Assembly (NCBI RefSeq): GCF_001544795.2
Contig: NZ_FCOI02000003.1
Location: 430,662-494,661, forward strand
Reading direction: 5' to 3'
DNA length: 64,000 nucleotides
Source of the DNA: Caballeronia temeraria
Lineage (GTDB): Bacteria; Pseudomonadota; Gammaproteobacteria; Burkholderiales; Burkholderiaceae
Shown: positions 28,478-38,401 of the stretch, piece after piece
Layout of the letters: every line of letters starts with the position of its first letter
Position numbering within the stretch: position 1 is the stretch's first letter
Notes under the pieces: model-generated
What the model was told of the DNA's origin: nothing
The model's input: the letters and a program-made list of their open reading frames with translations, nothing else
The model's database searches: none
Program-made: the position numbers and the translations under genes

Positions 28478-28575
28478 TTTTGCGCGCTCGCGGTTCCGCC
28501 GCCCTGCCATCCGCCGCCGAGCGACTTGTACACGGCGATGAGATCAGTCGTCACATTGACCGTCGATTGCGCGCG
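28474..28575 (-). pseudogene. C-terminal remnant of a NodT/OprM-type outer-membrane efflux gene
   Basis: 33 codons survive: RAQSTVNVTTDLIAVYKSLG then GGWQGGGTASAQN*. The pattern AQST.NVTTDLIA.YK.LGGGW is the conserved tail of NodT-family efflux lipoproteins. Upstream the homology ends abruptly and the DNA becomes the promoter region of the universal stress gene. Confidence 0.75.
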
Positions 28576-28684
28576 CTTCGAGCGCGTTTTAAGTTTTCTT
28601 GTAAGAGATGCAAGCGCGCGCTCATTCGGCGCTAACTTTGCGCGCCGATCATCCGGTCTGAACGAAACGAACCGGAGACCCGTC

Positions 28685-29239
28685 ATGTACAAGCACATTC
28701 TCGTCGCGGTCGGCACGAGCCTCAGCGAAAGCGCCCTGACCACCGCCATCACGCGTGCGCGCGACTGCAACGCGCGGCTGACGGCGCTGCATATCGTCGA
28801 TCAGATGCCGTGGTGGGCCATCGTCACCGCCGACAGCAATCCGGGCGACACGCTCGATGTCATCGAGGACCACGCGCGCGCCGTCACGCGCTATGCCTCG
28901 CGGCTGATCGACAGCGCGGGCATCGACGGCATCGCGCGCAGCGTCACGCAGCCGCTCGACGGCACGAGCGTCGGCGAGCTGATCGCGCGCGAGGCGAAGG
29001 CGGCGGGCGCGGATCTCATCGTGCTCGGCGGCGAGGCGGACACCGGCTGGCGGCACGGCGAAGCCCGTCTGCGCGACGTGGTCTGCTCGCATGCGCGCTG
29101 CGATGTACTGATCGCGGCGCACGCGGCGGCGCCGCTTTCGGCGGAGAAGGACGTGGAATCGATCGAGGCGCGTTTTGCCGCGTCATCGGGCCGGAAGGAC
29201 GCGCGGCCGTCGCATCGTCAGAGCGCGCCGCGCAAGTGA
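28685..29239 (+). CDS. Universal stress protein, UspA family
   Basis: 184 residues. MYKHILVAVGTSLSESALTT gives the N-terminal Usp strand and loop; LIVLGGEADTGWRHGEARLR then VVCSHARCDVLIA corresponds to the ATP-binding G-x2-G-x9-G region in altered form. A 30-residue basic tail follows the domain. GGAG lies upstream of the ATG. The 3' end overlaps the convergent IclR gene by 22 bp. Confidence 0.88.
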   Translation: MYKHILVAVGTSLSESALTTAITRARDCNARLTALHIVDQMPWWAIVTADSNPGDTLDVIEDHARAVTRYASRLIDSAGIDGIARSVTQPLDGTSVGELIAREAKAAGADLIVLGGEADTGWRHGEARLRDVVCSHARCDVLIAAHAAAPLSAEKDVESIEARFAASSGRKDARPSHRQSAPRK

Positions 29240-29964
29240 GCCGCAAGCTGGACGATGCCGATCGAAATCTGCTTTTCACGTTTCGGATCGAGCCGGCCGA
29301 CCGGCACGCTCGTCGATACCGCGACGCGCTTGCCCGCCGGCGTCATCCCGACATAGGCCGCGAAGCACGCGAGACCTTCCGCGACTTCCTCGCGCTCGAC
29401 CGCGAGCCCGCTCGCGCGGATCGACGCAAGCTCGCGCAATAACGCCGCGCGCCGCGTGATGGTGCGCGGCGTCACCGCTTCGAGACGCTCGGGCAGGCGC
29501 TCGACGACGGCTTCATCGGACATGCCGGCGAACAGCGCCTTGCCGAGCGCGCAGCAATGCGCGGGCAGACGCGAGCCGAGATCGGAGACGAGCCGCACCG
29601 GGCGATGGGCATCCTCGCGTGCGATGTACACCACCTGCACGCCATCGAGCACGGCGAGCTGCACGACCTCGTTGTGCTGGTTGATGAACGCGCCCGCGCC
29701 TTCGCGAAACGCGGCCTGCAGCTTGTCGTGGCGCACGTAGGCGTTGCCGAGCTCGAACAGGCCGACGCCGATCATGTAGCCGTCGTCGCGCTTTTCGATC
29801 CATTGCATGCGCGCAAGCGTTTCCAGCGTCAGATAGAGCGTGCTGCGCGACAGGCCGGTGCGTTCGGCGAGCGTCGCGGCGCGCACCGGTTTCGCGGCGG
29901 CGGCGAGGGCTTCGAGAATATCGCTCGCGCGGCGCAGCGCGGGGACGTCGTAGGTTTTTTCCAT
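29218..29964 (-). CDS. IclR-family transcriptional regulator
   Basis: 248 residues from ATG 29964 (MEKTYDVPALRRASDILEAL); ATGs at 29973 and 30012 are alternatives. N-terminal winged helix (AATLAERTGLSRSTLYLTLE) and IclR effector domain (VVQLAVLDGVQVVYIAREDA, LPAHCCALGKALFAG). It is divergent from the fumarylacetoacetate hydrolase-family gene, the usual arrangement of an IclR repressor and its target. Confidence 0.9.
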   Translation of the reverse strand: MEKTYDVPALRRASDILEALAAAAKPVRAATLAERTGLSRSTLYLTLETLARMQWIEKRDDGYMIGVGLFELGNAYVRHDKLQAAFREGAGAFINQHNEVVQLAVLDGVQVVYIAREDAHRPVRLVSDLGSRLPAHCCALGKALFAGMSDEAVVERLPERLEAVTPRTITRRAALLRELASIRASGLAVEREEVAEGLACFAAYVGMTPAGKRVAVSTSVPVGRLDPKREKQISIGIVQLAAHLRGAL

Positions 29965-30065
29965 GCGTGACATATTCCAACAGGTTGGACGATTTATCAA
30001 CCCAATGGACACTTTCGGACACGGGGGCTACGATCGGCTTTCCTTTCCTGCCCGATATCGCATTC

Positions 30066-31253
30066 ATGCAAAACGTCAACGTGTCCTCCTGTCTGCCCGA
30101 AGATTTCGCCGATGCCGTGCTGATCGGCCGCGTCTGGCGCCCCGCGCCGGTGAACGGCCCCGCCGTCGTCGCGGTGCGCAAAGGTGAAGTGTTCGACATC
30201 ACGCGCGCCGCGCCGACCACCGCCGATCTCTTCGATAACGCCGAGGCCCTCGACATCGCCCGGAACGCGGAAGGCGAGCATCTCGGCAACGTTCAGGACT
30301 TGCTGCAAGCGACGCTCGACGCCAGCGCCGATCGCCCGCGCCTGCTCGCGCCCTGCGACGTGCAGGCGGTGAAGGCGTGCGGCGTCACCTTCGCGGTGAG
30401 TCTGCTGGAGCGCGTGATCGAGGAGCAGGCGGGCGGCGACGCGAGCAAGGCGCAGGAAGTGCGCGACACGATCAACAAGCTGATCGGCGCGGATCTCTCG
30501 AAGATCAAGCCGGGTTCCGAAAGCGCGGCGAAGCTGAAGGCCGAGCTGGAGCGTCGCGGCGCGTGGTCGCAATACATGGAAGTGGGCATCGGGCCGGATG
30601 CGGAAGTGTTCTCGAAGTCGCAACCGATGTCGTCGGTCGGATTCGGCGCGGACGTCGGTCTGTATCCGACATCGAAATGGAACAATCCGGAGCCGGAGAT
30701 CGTGCTCGCGGTGAATGCGCGCGGCGGCATCGTCGGCGCGACGCTCGGCAACGACGTGAATCTGCGCGATATCGAAGGCCGCAGCGCGCTGCTGCTGGGC
30801 AAGGCGAAGGACAACAACGCGTCGTGCGCGATCGGCCCGTTCGTGCGTCTTTTCGATGAACGCTTCACGCTCGATTCGGTGCGCGCGACGAGCGTGTCGC
30901 TGCGCATCGAAGGCGCGGACGATGGCTTCGTGCTCGAAGGCGTGAGCCACATGAGCGAAATCAGCCGCGATCCGGCCGATCTCGTCACGCAGACGCACGG
31001 CGCGCATCATCAGTATCCGGACGGCTTCATGCTGTTTCTCGGCACGATGTTCTCGCCGATCAAGGACCGCGACACGCAGGGCGGCGGCTTCACGCATCAT
31101 CTCGGCGATGTCGTGACGATCTCGACGCCGAATCTCGGCGCGCTCGTCAATACGGTGAGGTTGTCGACGGAGATCGAGCCGTGGACGTTTGGCGTGCGCG
31201 CGTTGTATCGGAGTCTGGCGGCGCGGGGGTTACTGGGGAAAGCGGCGGATTAA
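30066..31253 (+). CDS. Fumarylacetoacetate hydrolase-family protein
   Basis: 395 residues from ATG 30066 (MQNVNVSSCLPEDFADAVLI). The C-terminal half has the FAH fold metal and substrate motifs: QYMEVGIGPDAEVFSKSQPM, NNPEPEIVLAVNARGGIVGA and TLGNDVNLRDIEGRSALLLG. This family hydrolyses or dehydrates acylpyruvates and keto-deoxy sugar acids with Mg2+. The upstream start at 29967 would add 33 unlikely residues. Control by the divergent IclR gene is probable. Exact reaction unknown. Confidence 0.88.
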   Translation: MQNVNVSSCLPEDFADAVLIGRVWRPAPVNGPAVVAVRKGEVFDITRAAPTTADLFDNAEALDIARNAEGEHLGNVQDLLQATLDASADRPRLLAPCDVQAVKACGVTFAVSLLERVIEEQAGGDASKAQEVRDTINKLIGADLSKIKPGSESAAKLKAELERRGAWSQYMEVGIGPDAEVFSKSQPMSSVGFGADVGLYPTSKWNNPEPEIVLAVNARGGIVGATLGNDVNLRDIEGRSALLLGKAKDNNASCAIGPFVRLFDERFTLDSVRATSVSLRIEGADDGFVLEGVSHMSEISRDPADLVTQTHGAHHQYPDGFMLFLGTMFSPIKDRDTQGGGFTHHLGDVVTISTPNLGALVNTVRLSTEIEPWTFGVRALYRSLAARGLLGKAAD

Positions 31254-31729
31254 GGTCGCGGGCGCGGAGTCGCGGGCGGCGCTTCGATTAGCTGGAACGC
31301 GGCGCCATCAAATCGATAGTAATAGGTGCCGCGTCCTCGTTCGTCTCTGCTGCCGCGCACGATCAGGAGACGACTGTCTTTGCGATAGGCCAGCGGTTCG
31401 GCGATATCGAGCGGCCAGTCCGAGACGGTAAAGGGAAGCATGACCACCTTTCCCGTCCGGGCATCGATGGCGGCGGCCATCACGCAACCTGCGCCGCAGC
31501 CCCATTCGGCCAGAATGAAGTGGCCGGCAAAGTTGACGCCGTGGCGCGCGGCATCTGATAGCTGCGTCGCGTAGCGACGAGTTTCGTTTGTGGTCAACCG
31601 CGGCTTCACTGGTTTGCGTGCCATTTCAACCGCTGACGGATACTCCGCAAAGCGCGGTTCTGCACCGCGAATCGCACTGAAAACGGGTGCGGCGATGAAC
31701 GCCAAGAACAAGATCAGAGACTTCCGCAT
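31250..31729 (-). CDS. Exported protein of unknown function
   Basis: 159 residues with a signal peptide (MRKSLILFLAFIAAPVFSAI). The mature part contains GVNFAGHFILAEWGCGAGCV and KDSRLLIVRGSRDERGRGTY, a pattern seen in small periplasmic proteins of unknown role. Two cysteines (GCGAGC) could form a disulfide. It follows the lysozyme-like gene by only 3 bp and probably shares its transcript. Confidence 0.7.
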   Translation of the reverse strand: MRKSLILFLAFIAAPVFSAIRGAEPRFAEYPSAVEMARKPVKPRLTTNETRRYATQLSDAARHGVNFAGHFILAEWGCGAGCVMAAAIDARTGKVVMLPFTVSDWPLDIAEPLAYRKDSRLLIVRGSRDERGRGTYYYRFDGAAFQLIEAPPATPRPRP

Positions 31730-31732
31730 GGC

Positions 31733-32119
31733 TCAGTACCAATGATGCTTTTCCCAAAAGCGCCTTGCCGTTCTTGCCGAATGGTAGCGACCATAGATAT
31801 AGCGAATCCCGCCCTGGCATTCCTCGACGGCATTTCCAAACGACTTTTCGCCTTTGGGATTCAGCTCGTATTGCGCAAACAAGAGCTGGAACAAACCGCG
31901 CGCCGTTGAGCTGTGATTGCGGTTATCGACGATGCCGCTGGACTCCTGAGCCAGAATCCAGAGCAGATCATCGTAGTCGGCGTCGGAGACTCTTTCGAGA
32001 CGCATCGCGTCTCTGAGCGCGGACCGGACGTAAAGCGGCACGACGTCTGTGGGAATCGCTTCCCACGCCGCTCTTGGTTGCCTGATTTGCCGGTGTTGAT
32101 GGGTGTGCAGGGTCGTCAT
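31733..32119 (-). CDS. Lytic transglycosylase (SLT-like) domain protein
   Basis: 128 residues. LLWILAQESSGIVDNRNHSS provides the catalytic-type Glu in ESSG. TARGLFQLLFAQYEL and EECQGGIRYIYGRYHSARTA followed by FWEKHHWY match goose-lysozyme/SLT folds used by phage and secretion-linked muramidases. No signal peptide is visible, so export would need another route. Expected to cut peptidoglycan glycan strands. Confidence 0.8.
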   Translation of the reverse strand: MTTLHTHQHRQIRQPRAAWEAIPTDVVPLYVRSALRDAMRLERVSDADYDDLLWILAQESSGIVDNRNHSSTARGLFQLLFAQYELNPKGEKSFGNAVEECQGGIRYIYGRYHSARTARRFWEKHHWY

Positions 32120-32204
32120 GTGGCTTTCGTCGAAACTCGCAACTCAGCCGCACAAGATAGGCGAATCCAACGAAGCGCCCCACACGATCATTCCTAAAGC
32201 GGTC

Positions 32205-33188
32205 TCACGACGCCCCGAATCGAAACCCCTTCGCCTGCCCTTTCGTCACGAGTTGCACCGGCGTCTCCATATACGGCGACAAATCCCGCTGCCGACGCTT
32301 TTCGAGCAGCGCCTTCACCGCGACATCCACACCGAACACCGCCTGCCGCGCGCCGAATTGCTCGACCGTCGCGAGCAGGCGCCCGTCGTCGAGCATCGGC
32401 TGCACGGCGTCGATATTGTTGTAGCCCGTCACCAGCACGCGGCCTTTTTTTCCGGCGATGCGAATCGCATCGATCGCGCCCATCGCGATGTTGTCGTTCG
32501 CGCAGAGCAAGCCGCGCAAGTCGGGATGCGCGTACAGCATTTCCAGCGCCGACGCCTTGCCGCTCGCCGCGGTCCAGTCGCCGCTGTCGACATCGGCGAT
32601 GCGCATGCCCGCTGCGTTCATCGCTTCCGTAAAGCCGAGCGTGCGCTGCTGCGCGTTGGCGTCGTTCGACGGCCCGCCGATGACGCCGACCCCATCGCCC
32701 GCCTTCAGCTTCGAGCCGAGGTACGCGCCGGCGAGCTTCGCGCCCCGCCGGCTGTCCGGTCCGACGAACGGAATCGTGATGCGCGCCGCGTCCTGCGCGG
32801 CGTCGTCGAACGGATTGTCGATCGCGATCACGATGATGCCCGCCGCGATCGCCTTGCCGGCCACCGGCAGCAGCGCCTTCGAATCCGCGGGCGCGATGAC
32901 GATCGCGTTGACCTTCGCCTCGATCAGCGTCTCGACGATATGAATCTGCCCCGCGACGTCGTTGTCGGTGAGCGTGCCGTTCGTCGAGAGATCGAGCTGC
33001 GAGGCGTAATGGCGTTGATAGTTGCGCGCGCCTTCGATCATCGACACGACGAACGGATCGTCGAGCGATTTCATCACGAGCGCGACGGTCGCCTTGTCCG
33101 ATGCCGCGCGCACGTCACGCACGCGCGTGAATGCGCACGCGCTCAGCGCGCACGCGGCAAGCAGGCGGCGGCGAACAAGGCTCGTCAT
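32205..33188 (-). CDS. Periplasmic sugar-binding protein (PBP type 1), orphan
   Basis: 327 residues. Signal peptide to about residue 28, then a ribose-binding-protein-like fold: KATVALVMKSLDDPFVVSMI, VNAIVIAPADSKALLPVAGK, GIIVIAIDNPF and GLLCANDNIAMGAIDAI. No ATPase or permease gene adjoins it. It may feed the ABC importer encoded 3 kb away or act in sensing. Single gene. Confidence 0.87.
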   Translation of the reverse strand: MTSLVRRRLLAACALSACAFTRVRDVRAASDKATVALVMKSLDDPFVVSMIEGARNYQRHYASQLDLSTNGTLTDNDVAGQIHIVETLIEAKVNAIVIAPADSKALLPVAGKAIAAGIIVIAIDNPFDDAAQDAARITIPFVGPDSRRGAKLAGAYLGSKLKAGDGVGVIGGPSNDANAQQRTLGFTEAMNAAGMRIADVDSGDWTAASGKASALEMLYAHPDLRGLLCANDNIAMGAIDAIRIAGKKGRVLVTGYNNIDAVQPMLDDGRLLATVEQFGARQAVFGVDVAVKALLEKRRQRDLSPYMETPVQLVTKGQAKGFRFGAS

Positions 33189-33259
33189 GGAATGTCGAGA
33201 CGGATGGAAAACGTCTCATTGTAGACGGATGCGCCCGGCCGCCCGGTGAGGACAAGTGC

Positions 33260-33658
33260 TTAGTGCGCGGCGGCTTCCACGAGCGCGGCGACGCCGCTGA
33301 CGGGCTTCATCAGGCCGGCGTCGAGGCCGTGACGCGCGCGCAGATAATCGGGCGCGTTGTAGGACAGCCACGCGCGTCCGTCGGCGTCTTCCCACGACAG
33401 CACCTTGAGCGGCAAGTCGAGCGCGGCGGTCGGCACGGCCTGCATCAGCGACGTGCCCGCCTGCGGATTGCCGAACACCAGCAACTGGCTCGGCGGCATC
33501 GCGAGGCCGGCGCGGGCGGCGTCGCCGCTGAAATCGATGCGCGCGAACAGCATCAGCCCGCGCGCGCGGATCAGCGCCTCGAGCTTGTCCGCGGTCGCGA
33601 CGGCGCCGTGCGCGCTCGCGATCGTGACGACGCCGTTATCCGCCGGATCGATGTTCAT
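33260..33658 (-). CDS. DUF302 domain protein
   Basis: 132 residues, MNIDPADNGVVTIASAHGAV then LEALIRARGLMLFARIDFSG, PPSQLLVFGNPQAGTSLMQA and LPLKVLSWEDADGRAWLSYN. These are the classic DUF302 blocks. Biochemical role unknown. ATG overlaps the stop of the fRMsr gene by 4 bp (ATGA), so the two are translationally coupled. Confidence 0.88.
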   Translation of the reverse strand: MNIDPADNGVVTIASAHGAVATADKLEALIRARGLMLFARIDFSGDAARAGLAMPPSQLLVFGNPQAGTSLMQAVPTAALDLPLKVLSWEDADGRAWLSYNAPDYLRARHGLDAGLMKPVSGVAALVEAAAH

Positions 33659-34149
33659 TTTTTCCACGCGAGCGCGATGAACGCCGTGCACAGCGCTTCC
33701 ATGCCAAGCGCGTCTTCATCGTCGAAACGATTCGCCACGGGACTGTCCACGTCCCATACGCCGATCAGCGTGCCATCGCTCGCGATGAGCGGCGCGACGA
33801 TCTCCGAACGCGACGCCGAATCGCACGCGATATGGCCGGGAAACGCGTGCACATCCGGCACGACCTGCGTGCGCCGCTCGCGCGCCGCCGTGCCGCACAC
33901 GCCGCGTCCGATCGCGATGCGCACACACGCGGGCTTCCCCTGAAACGGCCCGACGACGAGCTCCGTGCCATCGAAGAGATAGAAGCCAGCCCAGTTCAGA
34001 TCGGGCAGCGTATGAAACACGAGCGACGAGAAATTCGCGGCATTGGCGATGAAGTCGCTTTCATCGGCGATGAGCGCGCGGGCCTGCTGCAACAGGTCGT
34101 CGTATTGGGCGGCCTTGCTGGCGTGCGTGCCTTGGGAGATCGAGAACAT
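33655..34149 (-). CDS. msrC: Free methionine-(R)-sulfoxide reductase (GAF fold)
   Basis: 164 residues from ATG 34149 (MFSISQGTHASKAAQYDDLL). GAF domain with the three family cysteines C75, C85 and C109 in GKPACVRIAIGRGVCGTAAR and GHIACDSASRSEIVAPLI. It reduces free Met-R-sulfoxide in the cytoplasm using thioredoxin. An upstream ATG at 34203 lacks homology. Coupled to the DUF302 gene. Confidence 0.92.
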   Translation of the reverse strand: MFSISQGTHASKAAQYDDLLQQARALIADESDFIANAANFSSLVFHTLPDLNWAGFYLFDGTELVVGPFQGKPACVRIAIGRGVCGTAARERRTQVVPDVHAFPGHIACDSASRSEIVAPLIASDGTLIGVWDVDSPVANRFDDEDALGMEALCTAFIALAWKK

Positions 34150-34432
34150 GAAACGGCGGGCGAAATGTCGAAAAGTGTCGCCGACGATAGCACATCGATC
34201 CACCCGCCGCTTCGCCCGCGCCGCCCGTCGAAAGCTGGGTTATCGGCGCTCGTAAGCTCGTCGCAAAGCAGCGGCGCGCAGCTTGGCACTGCCGGTTGCA
34301 TCGCCTAGTGTGGAAGGTCACCGGGTCCGTGTTTTGCAACTCCCGGACAACGCGTTTCAGGCGGCGTCTCCTCAAGAAACGCTTAAAAGCCGCTTCGGGA
34401 TTTCCCTGCTTTACTTCGACGCGTCTTCGTTC
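34150..34432. other. Intergenic region between divergent units
   Basis: About 280 bp between the fRMsr start and the ROK operator. No coding frame is convincing. It should hold the fRMsr promoter. Confidence 0.4.
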
Positions 34433-34459
34433 TTAAATAAATCAACTTGATTTAATTAA
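34433..34459. promoter_or_regulatory. Long AT-rich palindrome, probable ROK operator
   Basis: TTAAATAAATCAA-C-TTGATTTAATTAA: two 13-base arms around one central base with one mismatched pair; the inner 7+7 bases (AAATCAA/TTGATTT) are perfect. It ends 36 bp before the ROK gene start. ROK regulators of the NagC/Mlc/XylR group bind AT-rich palindromes of this kind, so autoregulation and control of the sugar operon are likely. Confidence 0.75.
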
Positions 34460-34495
34460 TGGCCGCGAGTCGATGGCCGATTTCGGAGACAGCGC

Positions 34496-35737
34496 GTGAA
34501 ATCCCCAAGCGGCAGAGGCAGCAACTCCGCGAACGTGCGCCGGTACAACGAGCGTCTGCTTCTGCAGGCGCTGCGGCGCGCCGAGCCGGCATCGAAGGCC
34601 GATCTCGCCCGTCACGCGAATCTGACGAGCACGGCGGTCGGCAGCATCGTCGAATCGCTGGAAAATGCGGGTCTGATCGAATACACCGGACGCCGTCTCG
34701 AAGGTCAGCGCGGCCAGCCCGCGTCGCTGATCCGGCTCGATCCGCGCGGCGCGTTCGGCATCGGCGTGCGGCTGGATCGCACGGGTATCGAGACGGTGCT
34801 CGTGAATTTCGCCGGCGACGTGCTCGCCCGCAGCGCACTCGACTCTGTGCTCCCGCATCCGTCGGAAGCCGTGAAAATCGTGCAACGCGATGTAAAAAGC
34901 ATGCTTCGGCTGCTATCCGAGTCCGAGCGCGAGCGTCTGACGGGCGTCGGCATTGCGCAGCCCTTCAATCTCGGCAGCTGGCTGCGTGAACTTGGCCTGC
35001 CCGCCGAACGCTTTCGCGCCTGGGACGAAACGGATTTCGCCGATGAACTCGGCCGCACGCTCTCGCTGCCGGTCTTCAGCGAAAACGACGGCAACGCCGC
35101 CGCGACCGCCGAACTCTTCTACGGCCACGGCCGCAGCTGCGACGACTTCGTCTATCTCTTTCTCGGCTCCGCGATCGGCGGCGGCATCGCGATCCACGGC
35201 GACTGCCTGCGCGGCGCGTCGGGCAATGCGGGCGACATCGGCGTGATTCCGGTGCCGCCGAGCCGCCTGCCGTCCGCGCCGCAGCCGAGCGGCCAGTGGG
35301 ACATCCTGCTCTCGCGCGCGTCGCTGAACGCGCTCGTGCGGCATCTCAACTACTGCGGCGCGGCGGCGGATAACCGCGTCGATCTGCAGGCGTGCATCGA
35401 GCGAAGTCTTCCGGCCGTCGACGAATGGATCGACGACTGCATCGAAGCGCTCGCGCCTGCCCTGCGCGCGACGCTCTGCGTGCTCGACGTGCCGATGGTC
35501 GTGATCGATTCCGACATCGACGGCGGGCTGCTCGACAAGCTCGTCGACCGTCTTTCGACGACGCTCGCCGCGAACGCGCCCGAAGCGCGCGGCACCCCGA
35601 CGCTCGTGCGCGGTTCCTTCGGCCCGGATGCGGGCGCGATCGGCGCGGCCACGTTGCCGATGTTCTTCAACTTCTCACCGCGCGCGGCCATCCGCCACGC
35701 GGGCATCAAACCGCAGGAGATGAACCATGCCGCATGA
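34496..35737 (+). CDS. ROK-family transcriptional regulator
   Basis: 413 residues, GTG start with GGAG seven bases upstream. N-terminal winged helix at about 12-70 ([20 protein letters not shown]), then a ROK sugar-kinase-like domain: [40 protein letters not shown] and [11 protein letters not shown]. The usual ROK zinc-cysteine cluster is not evident. It overlaps the ABC ATPase start by 11 bp, so regulator and importer form one operon. Confidence 0.9.
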   Translation: MKSPSGRGSNSANVRRYNERLLLQALRRAEPASKADLARHANLTSTAVGSIVESLENAGLIEYTGRRLEGQRGQPASLIRLDPRGAFGIGVRLDRTGIETVLVNFAGDVLARSALDSVLPHPSEAVKIVQRDVKSMLRLLSESERERLTGVGIAQPFNLGSWLRELGLPAERFRAWDETDFADELGRTLSLPVFSENDGNAAATAELFYGHGRSCDDFVYLFLGSAIGGGIAIHGDCLRGASGNAGDIGVIPVPPSRLPSAPQPSGQWDILLSRASLNALVRHLNYCGAAADNRVDLQACIERSLPAVDEWIDDCIEALAPALRATLCVLDVPMVVIDSDIDGGLLDKLVDRLSTTLAANAPEARGTPTLVRGSFGPDAGAIGAATLPMFFNFSPRAAIRHAGIKPQEMNHAA

Positions 35738-37271
35738 TGCTTCCAGCCGACCGCCGCTGCTCGAAATGCGCGGCATCAGCAAGACTTTTCCCGGCGTGCG
35801 CGCGTTGAACGACGTGCGATTGTCGGTCTATCCCGGCGAAGTCCATTCGCTGATGGGCGAAAACGGCGCGGGCAAATCCACGCTGATGAAAATCCTCTCG
35901 GGCGCCTATCAGGCCGATGCGGGCGGACAAATCCTGATCGACGGCAAGCCGGTCAGCATCGACGGGCCGCTCGCCGCGCGCGCGCTCGGCGTCGCCGTGA
36001 TCTATCAGGAACTCAGCCTCGCGCCGAATCTGTCGGTCGCGGAGAACATCTACGCCGGGCGCGAATTGCGGCGCGGCAGGCTCGTCGATCGCACAGGCAT
36101 GGAGCGCGGCTGCGAAGACGTGTTGAAACGCCTGGGCGCGGCGTTCAAGCCGCATACGCTCGTCGGCGATCTGTCGATCGCGGAGCGGCAACTCGTCGAA
36201 ATCGCGCGCGCCGTGCATGCCCATGCGCGCATCCTCGTGATGGACGAGCCGACGACGCCGCTCTCCTCGCGCGAAACCGATCGTCTCTTCGAGCTCGTGC
36301 GGCAACTGCGCGAGGAAGGCATCGCGATCATCTACATCAGTCACCGGATGGCGGAGATCTACGAACTGAGCGACCGCGTGTCGGTGCTGCGCGACGGCGC
36401 ATACGTCGGCACGCTGATGCGCGACGAACTCTCCGCCGACAGCCTCGTGAAGATGATGGTCGGCCGCGACATCTCGGGCTTCTACAAGAAGCAGCACGCG
36501 CCCTACGATCCGGGCAACGTCGTGCTTTCCGTGCGCGACATGGCCGACGGCAATCGCGTGAAAGGATGCAGCCTCGATCTGCACAAGGGCGAAGTGCTCG
36601 GCATCGCGGGACTCGTCGGCGCGGGCCGCACGGAGTTCGCGCGTTTGATCTTCGGCGCGGAGCCGGCGGTGCGCGGCGAAGTGTCGATGCACGGCAAGCG
36701 CCTGAAGCTGCGCACGCCGCGCGACGCGATCGATGCCGGTCTCGTCTATCTGACGGAAGACCGCAAGGGCCAGGGCCTTTTCCTCGACATGAGCGTGCGC
36801 GACAACATCAACATCACGATCGCCGGACGCGATGCGAAAGCCGGCGTGATGGACCTGCCGCGCGGCAACACGCGCGCGAAGGACGCGATCGCCGCGCTCA
36901 CCATCCGCGTGCCGAACATGCGCGTGAACGTGGGCGCGCTGTCGGGCGGCAATCAGCAGAAGGTGCTGCTCTCGCGTCTGCTCGAAACCAAGCCCGAAGT
37001 GCTGATTCTCGACGAGCCGACACGCGGCGTCGATATCGGCGCGAAGTCGGAGATTTATCGAATCATCAACGATCTGGCGCGCACGGGCGTCGGCGTGATC
37101 GTCATCTCGAGCGAGCTGCCGGAAGTGATCGGCGTGGCGGACCGCGTGCTCGTGATGCGTGAAGGCGAAATCGCGGGCGAACTCGGCGGCCATTCGGGCA
37201 AGCCGATTTCGCAGGAAGGGATCATCGAACTGGCGACGGGCTCGAAGGTCGCGCTCGATCAGGCGGCTTAA
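35727..37271 (+). CDS. Sugar ABC importer ATP-binding protein (RbsA/XylG type)
   Basis: 514 residues with two fused ATPase domains. The first has [17 protein letters not shown] (Walker A), [15 protein letters not shown] and [13 protein letters not shown]. The second has the degenerate Walker [17 protein letters not shown] and an intact signature [15 protein letters not shown] with [15 protein letters not shown]. This layout defines carbohydrate-uptake family 2 (ribose, xylose, galactose, fructose). Followed by permease and binding protein. Confidence 0.94.
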   Translation: MPHDASSRPPLLEMRGISKTFPGVRALNDVRLSVYPGEVHSLMGENGAGKSTLMKILSGAYQADAGGQILIDGKPVSIDGPLAARALGVAVIYQELSLAPNLSVAENIYAGRELRRGRLVDRTGMERGCEDVLKRLGAAFKPHTLVGDLSIAERQLVEIARAVHAHARILVMDEPTTPLSSRETDRLFELVRQLREEGIAIIYISHRMAEIYELSDRVSVLRDGAYVGTLMRDELSADSLVKMMVGRDISGFYKKQHAPYDPGNVVLSVRDMADGNRVKGCSLDLHKGEVLGIAGLVGAGRTEFARLIFGAEPAVRGEVSMHGKRLKLRTPRDAIDAGLVYLTEDRKGQGLFLDMSVRDNINITIAGRDAKAGVMDLPRGNTRAKDAIAALTIRVPNMRVNVGALSGGNQQKVLLSRLLETKPEVLILDEPTRGVDIGAKSEIYRIINDLARTGVGVIVISSELPEVIGVADRVLVMREGEIAGELGGHSGKPISQEGIIELATGSKVALDQAA

Positions 37272-37291
37272 AAGGATATCTGGAGAGAGAC

Positions 37292-38329
37292 ATGGCTAAC
37301 ACGACGAAACACCACGAAACGAGCAGCGCGCCGGCTGCGAAGGCGGAGAGCGTATCGCAGCGGCAGAACCGCATCGAGCATCGCGAACGCATGCAGGTGC
37401 TGATGCGAACCGCCGGCATGCTGCCGGTGCTGATCCTGCTGTGCATCGGCTTCGGCATCGTGACCGACGGCTTCTTCAGCTTCCAGAATCTGTCGATTGT
37501 CACGCAGCAGGCATCGATCAACATCGTGCTCGCGGCGGGCATGACCTTCGTGATTCTGACGGGCGGCATCGACTTGTCGGTCGGCTCGATTCTGTCGGCG
37601 GGCGCGGTCGCCGCGCTGCTCGCATCGAACATTCCGGGCTGGGGATGGCTCGGCATTCCGGCGGCGCTCGCGGTAGGCTTGGGCTTCGGCGTCATCAACG
37701 GTCTGTTGATCGCGCTGCTCAAGCTGCCGCCGTTCATCGTGACGCTCGGTTCGCTGACCGCGGTGCGCGGCATCGCGCGGCTCATCGGTCACGATACGAC
37801 GATCTTCAACCCGCAACTGTCGTTCGCGTTCATCGGCAACGACACGCTGCTCGGCGTGCCCTGGCTCGTGATCATCGCGCTGCTCGTCGTGATCGTGTCG
37901 TGGTTCATCCTGCGACGCACCGTGCTCGGCCTGCGCATCTATTCGGTCGGCGGCAATCCGGAAGCGGCGCGTCTGTCCGGCATCAAGGTGTGGGGCATCC
38001 AGCTCTTCGTCTATGCGATGTCGGGTCTGCTGGCCGGTCTCGGCGCCGTGATGTCCGCCGCGCGTCTCTATGCCGCGAACGGTTTGCAGCTCGGACAGTC
38101 GTATGAACTCGACGCCATCGCGGCGGTGATTCTCGGCGGCACGAGCTTCGTCGGCGGCGTCGGCTCGATCGTCGGCACGCTGGTCGGCGCGCTCATCATC
38201 GCGGTCTTGAGCAACGGCCTCGTGCTGCTCGGCGTGTCGGATATCTGGCAGTACATCATCAAGGGCCTCGTGATCATCGGCGCGGTGGCGCTCGATCGTT
38301 ATCGTCAACGCGGCTCGGCTCGCACCTGA
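37292..38329 (+). CDS. Sugar ABC importer permease (RbsC type)
   Basis: 345 residues with about ten membrane helices. GMTFVILTGGIDLSVGSILS and YSVGGNPEAARLSGI followed by AVILGGTSFVGGVGSIVGTL are hallmarks of the branched monosaccharide permeases. A 40-residue polar N-terminus precedes the first helix. GGAGAGAG lies before the start. Single permease, expected to form a homodimer. Confidence 0.94.
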   Translation: MANTTKHHETSSAPAAKAESVSQRQNRIEHRERMQVLMRTAGMLPVLILLCIGFGIVTDGFFSFQNLSIVTQQASINIVLAAGMTFVILTGGIDLSVGSILSAGAVAALLASNIPGWGWLGIPAALAVGLGFGVINGLLIALLKLPPFIVTLGSLTAVRGIARLIGHDTTIFNPQLSFAFIGNDTLLGVPWLVIIALLVVIVSWFILRRTVLGLRIYSVGGNPEAARLSGIKVWGIQLFVYAMSGLLAGLGAVMSAARLYAANGLQLGQSYELDAIAAVILGGTSFVGGVGSIVGTLVGALIIAVLSNGLVLLGVSDIWQYIIKGLVIIGAVALDRYRQRGSART

Positions 38330-38401
38330 TTGACTTATCCGGGCGCATTCGGGTCCGCTTGCGCCCGCCCCGATACCAACGGACCAACTGGAGACAACAA
38401 A

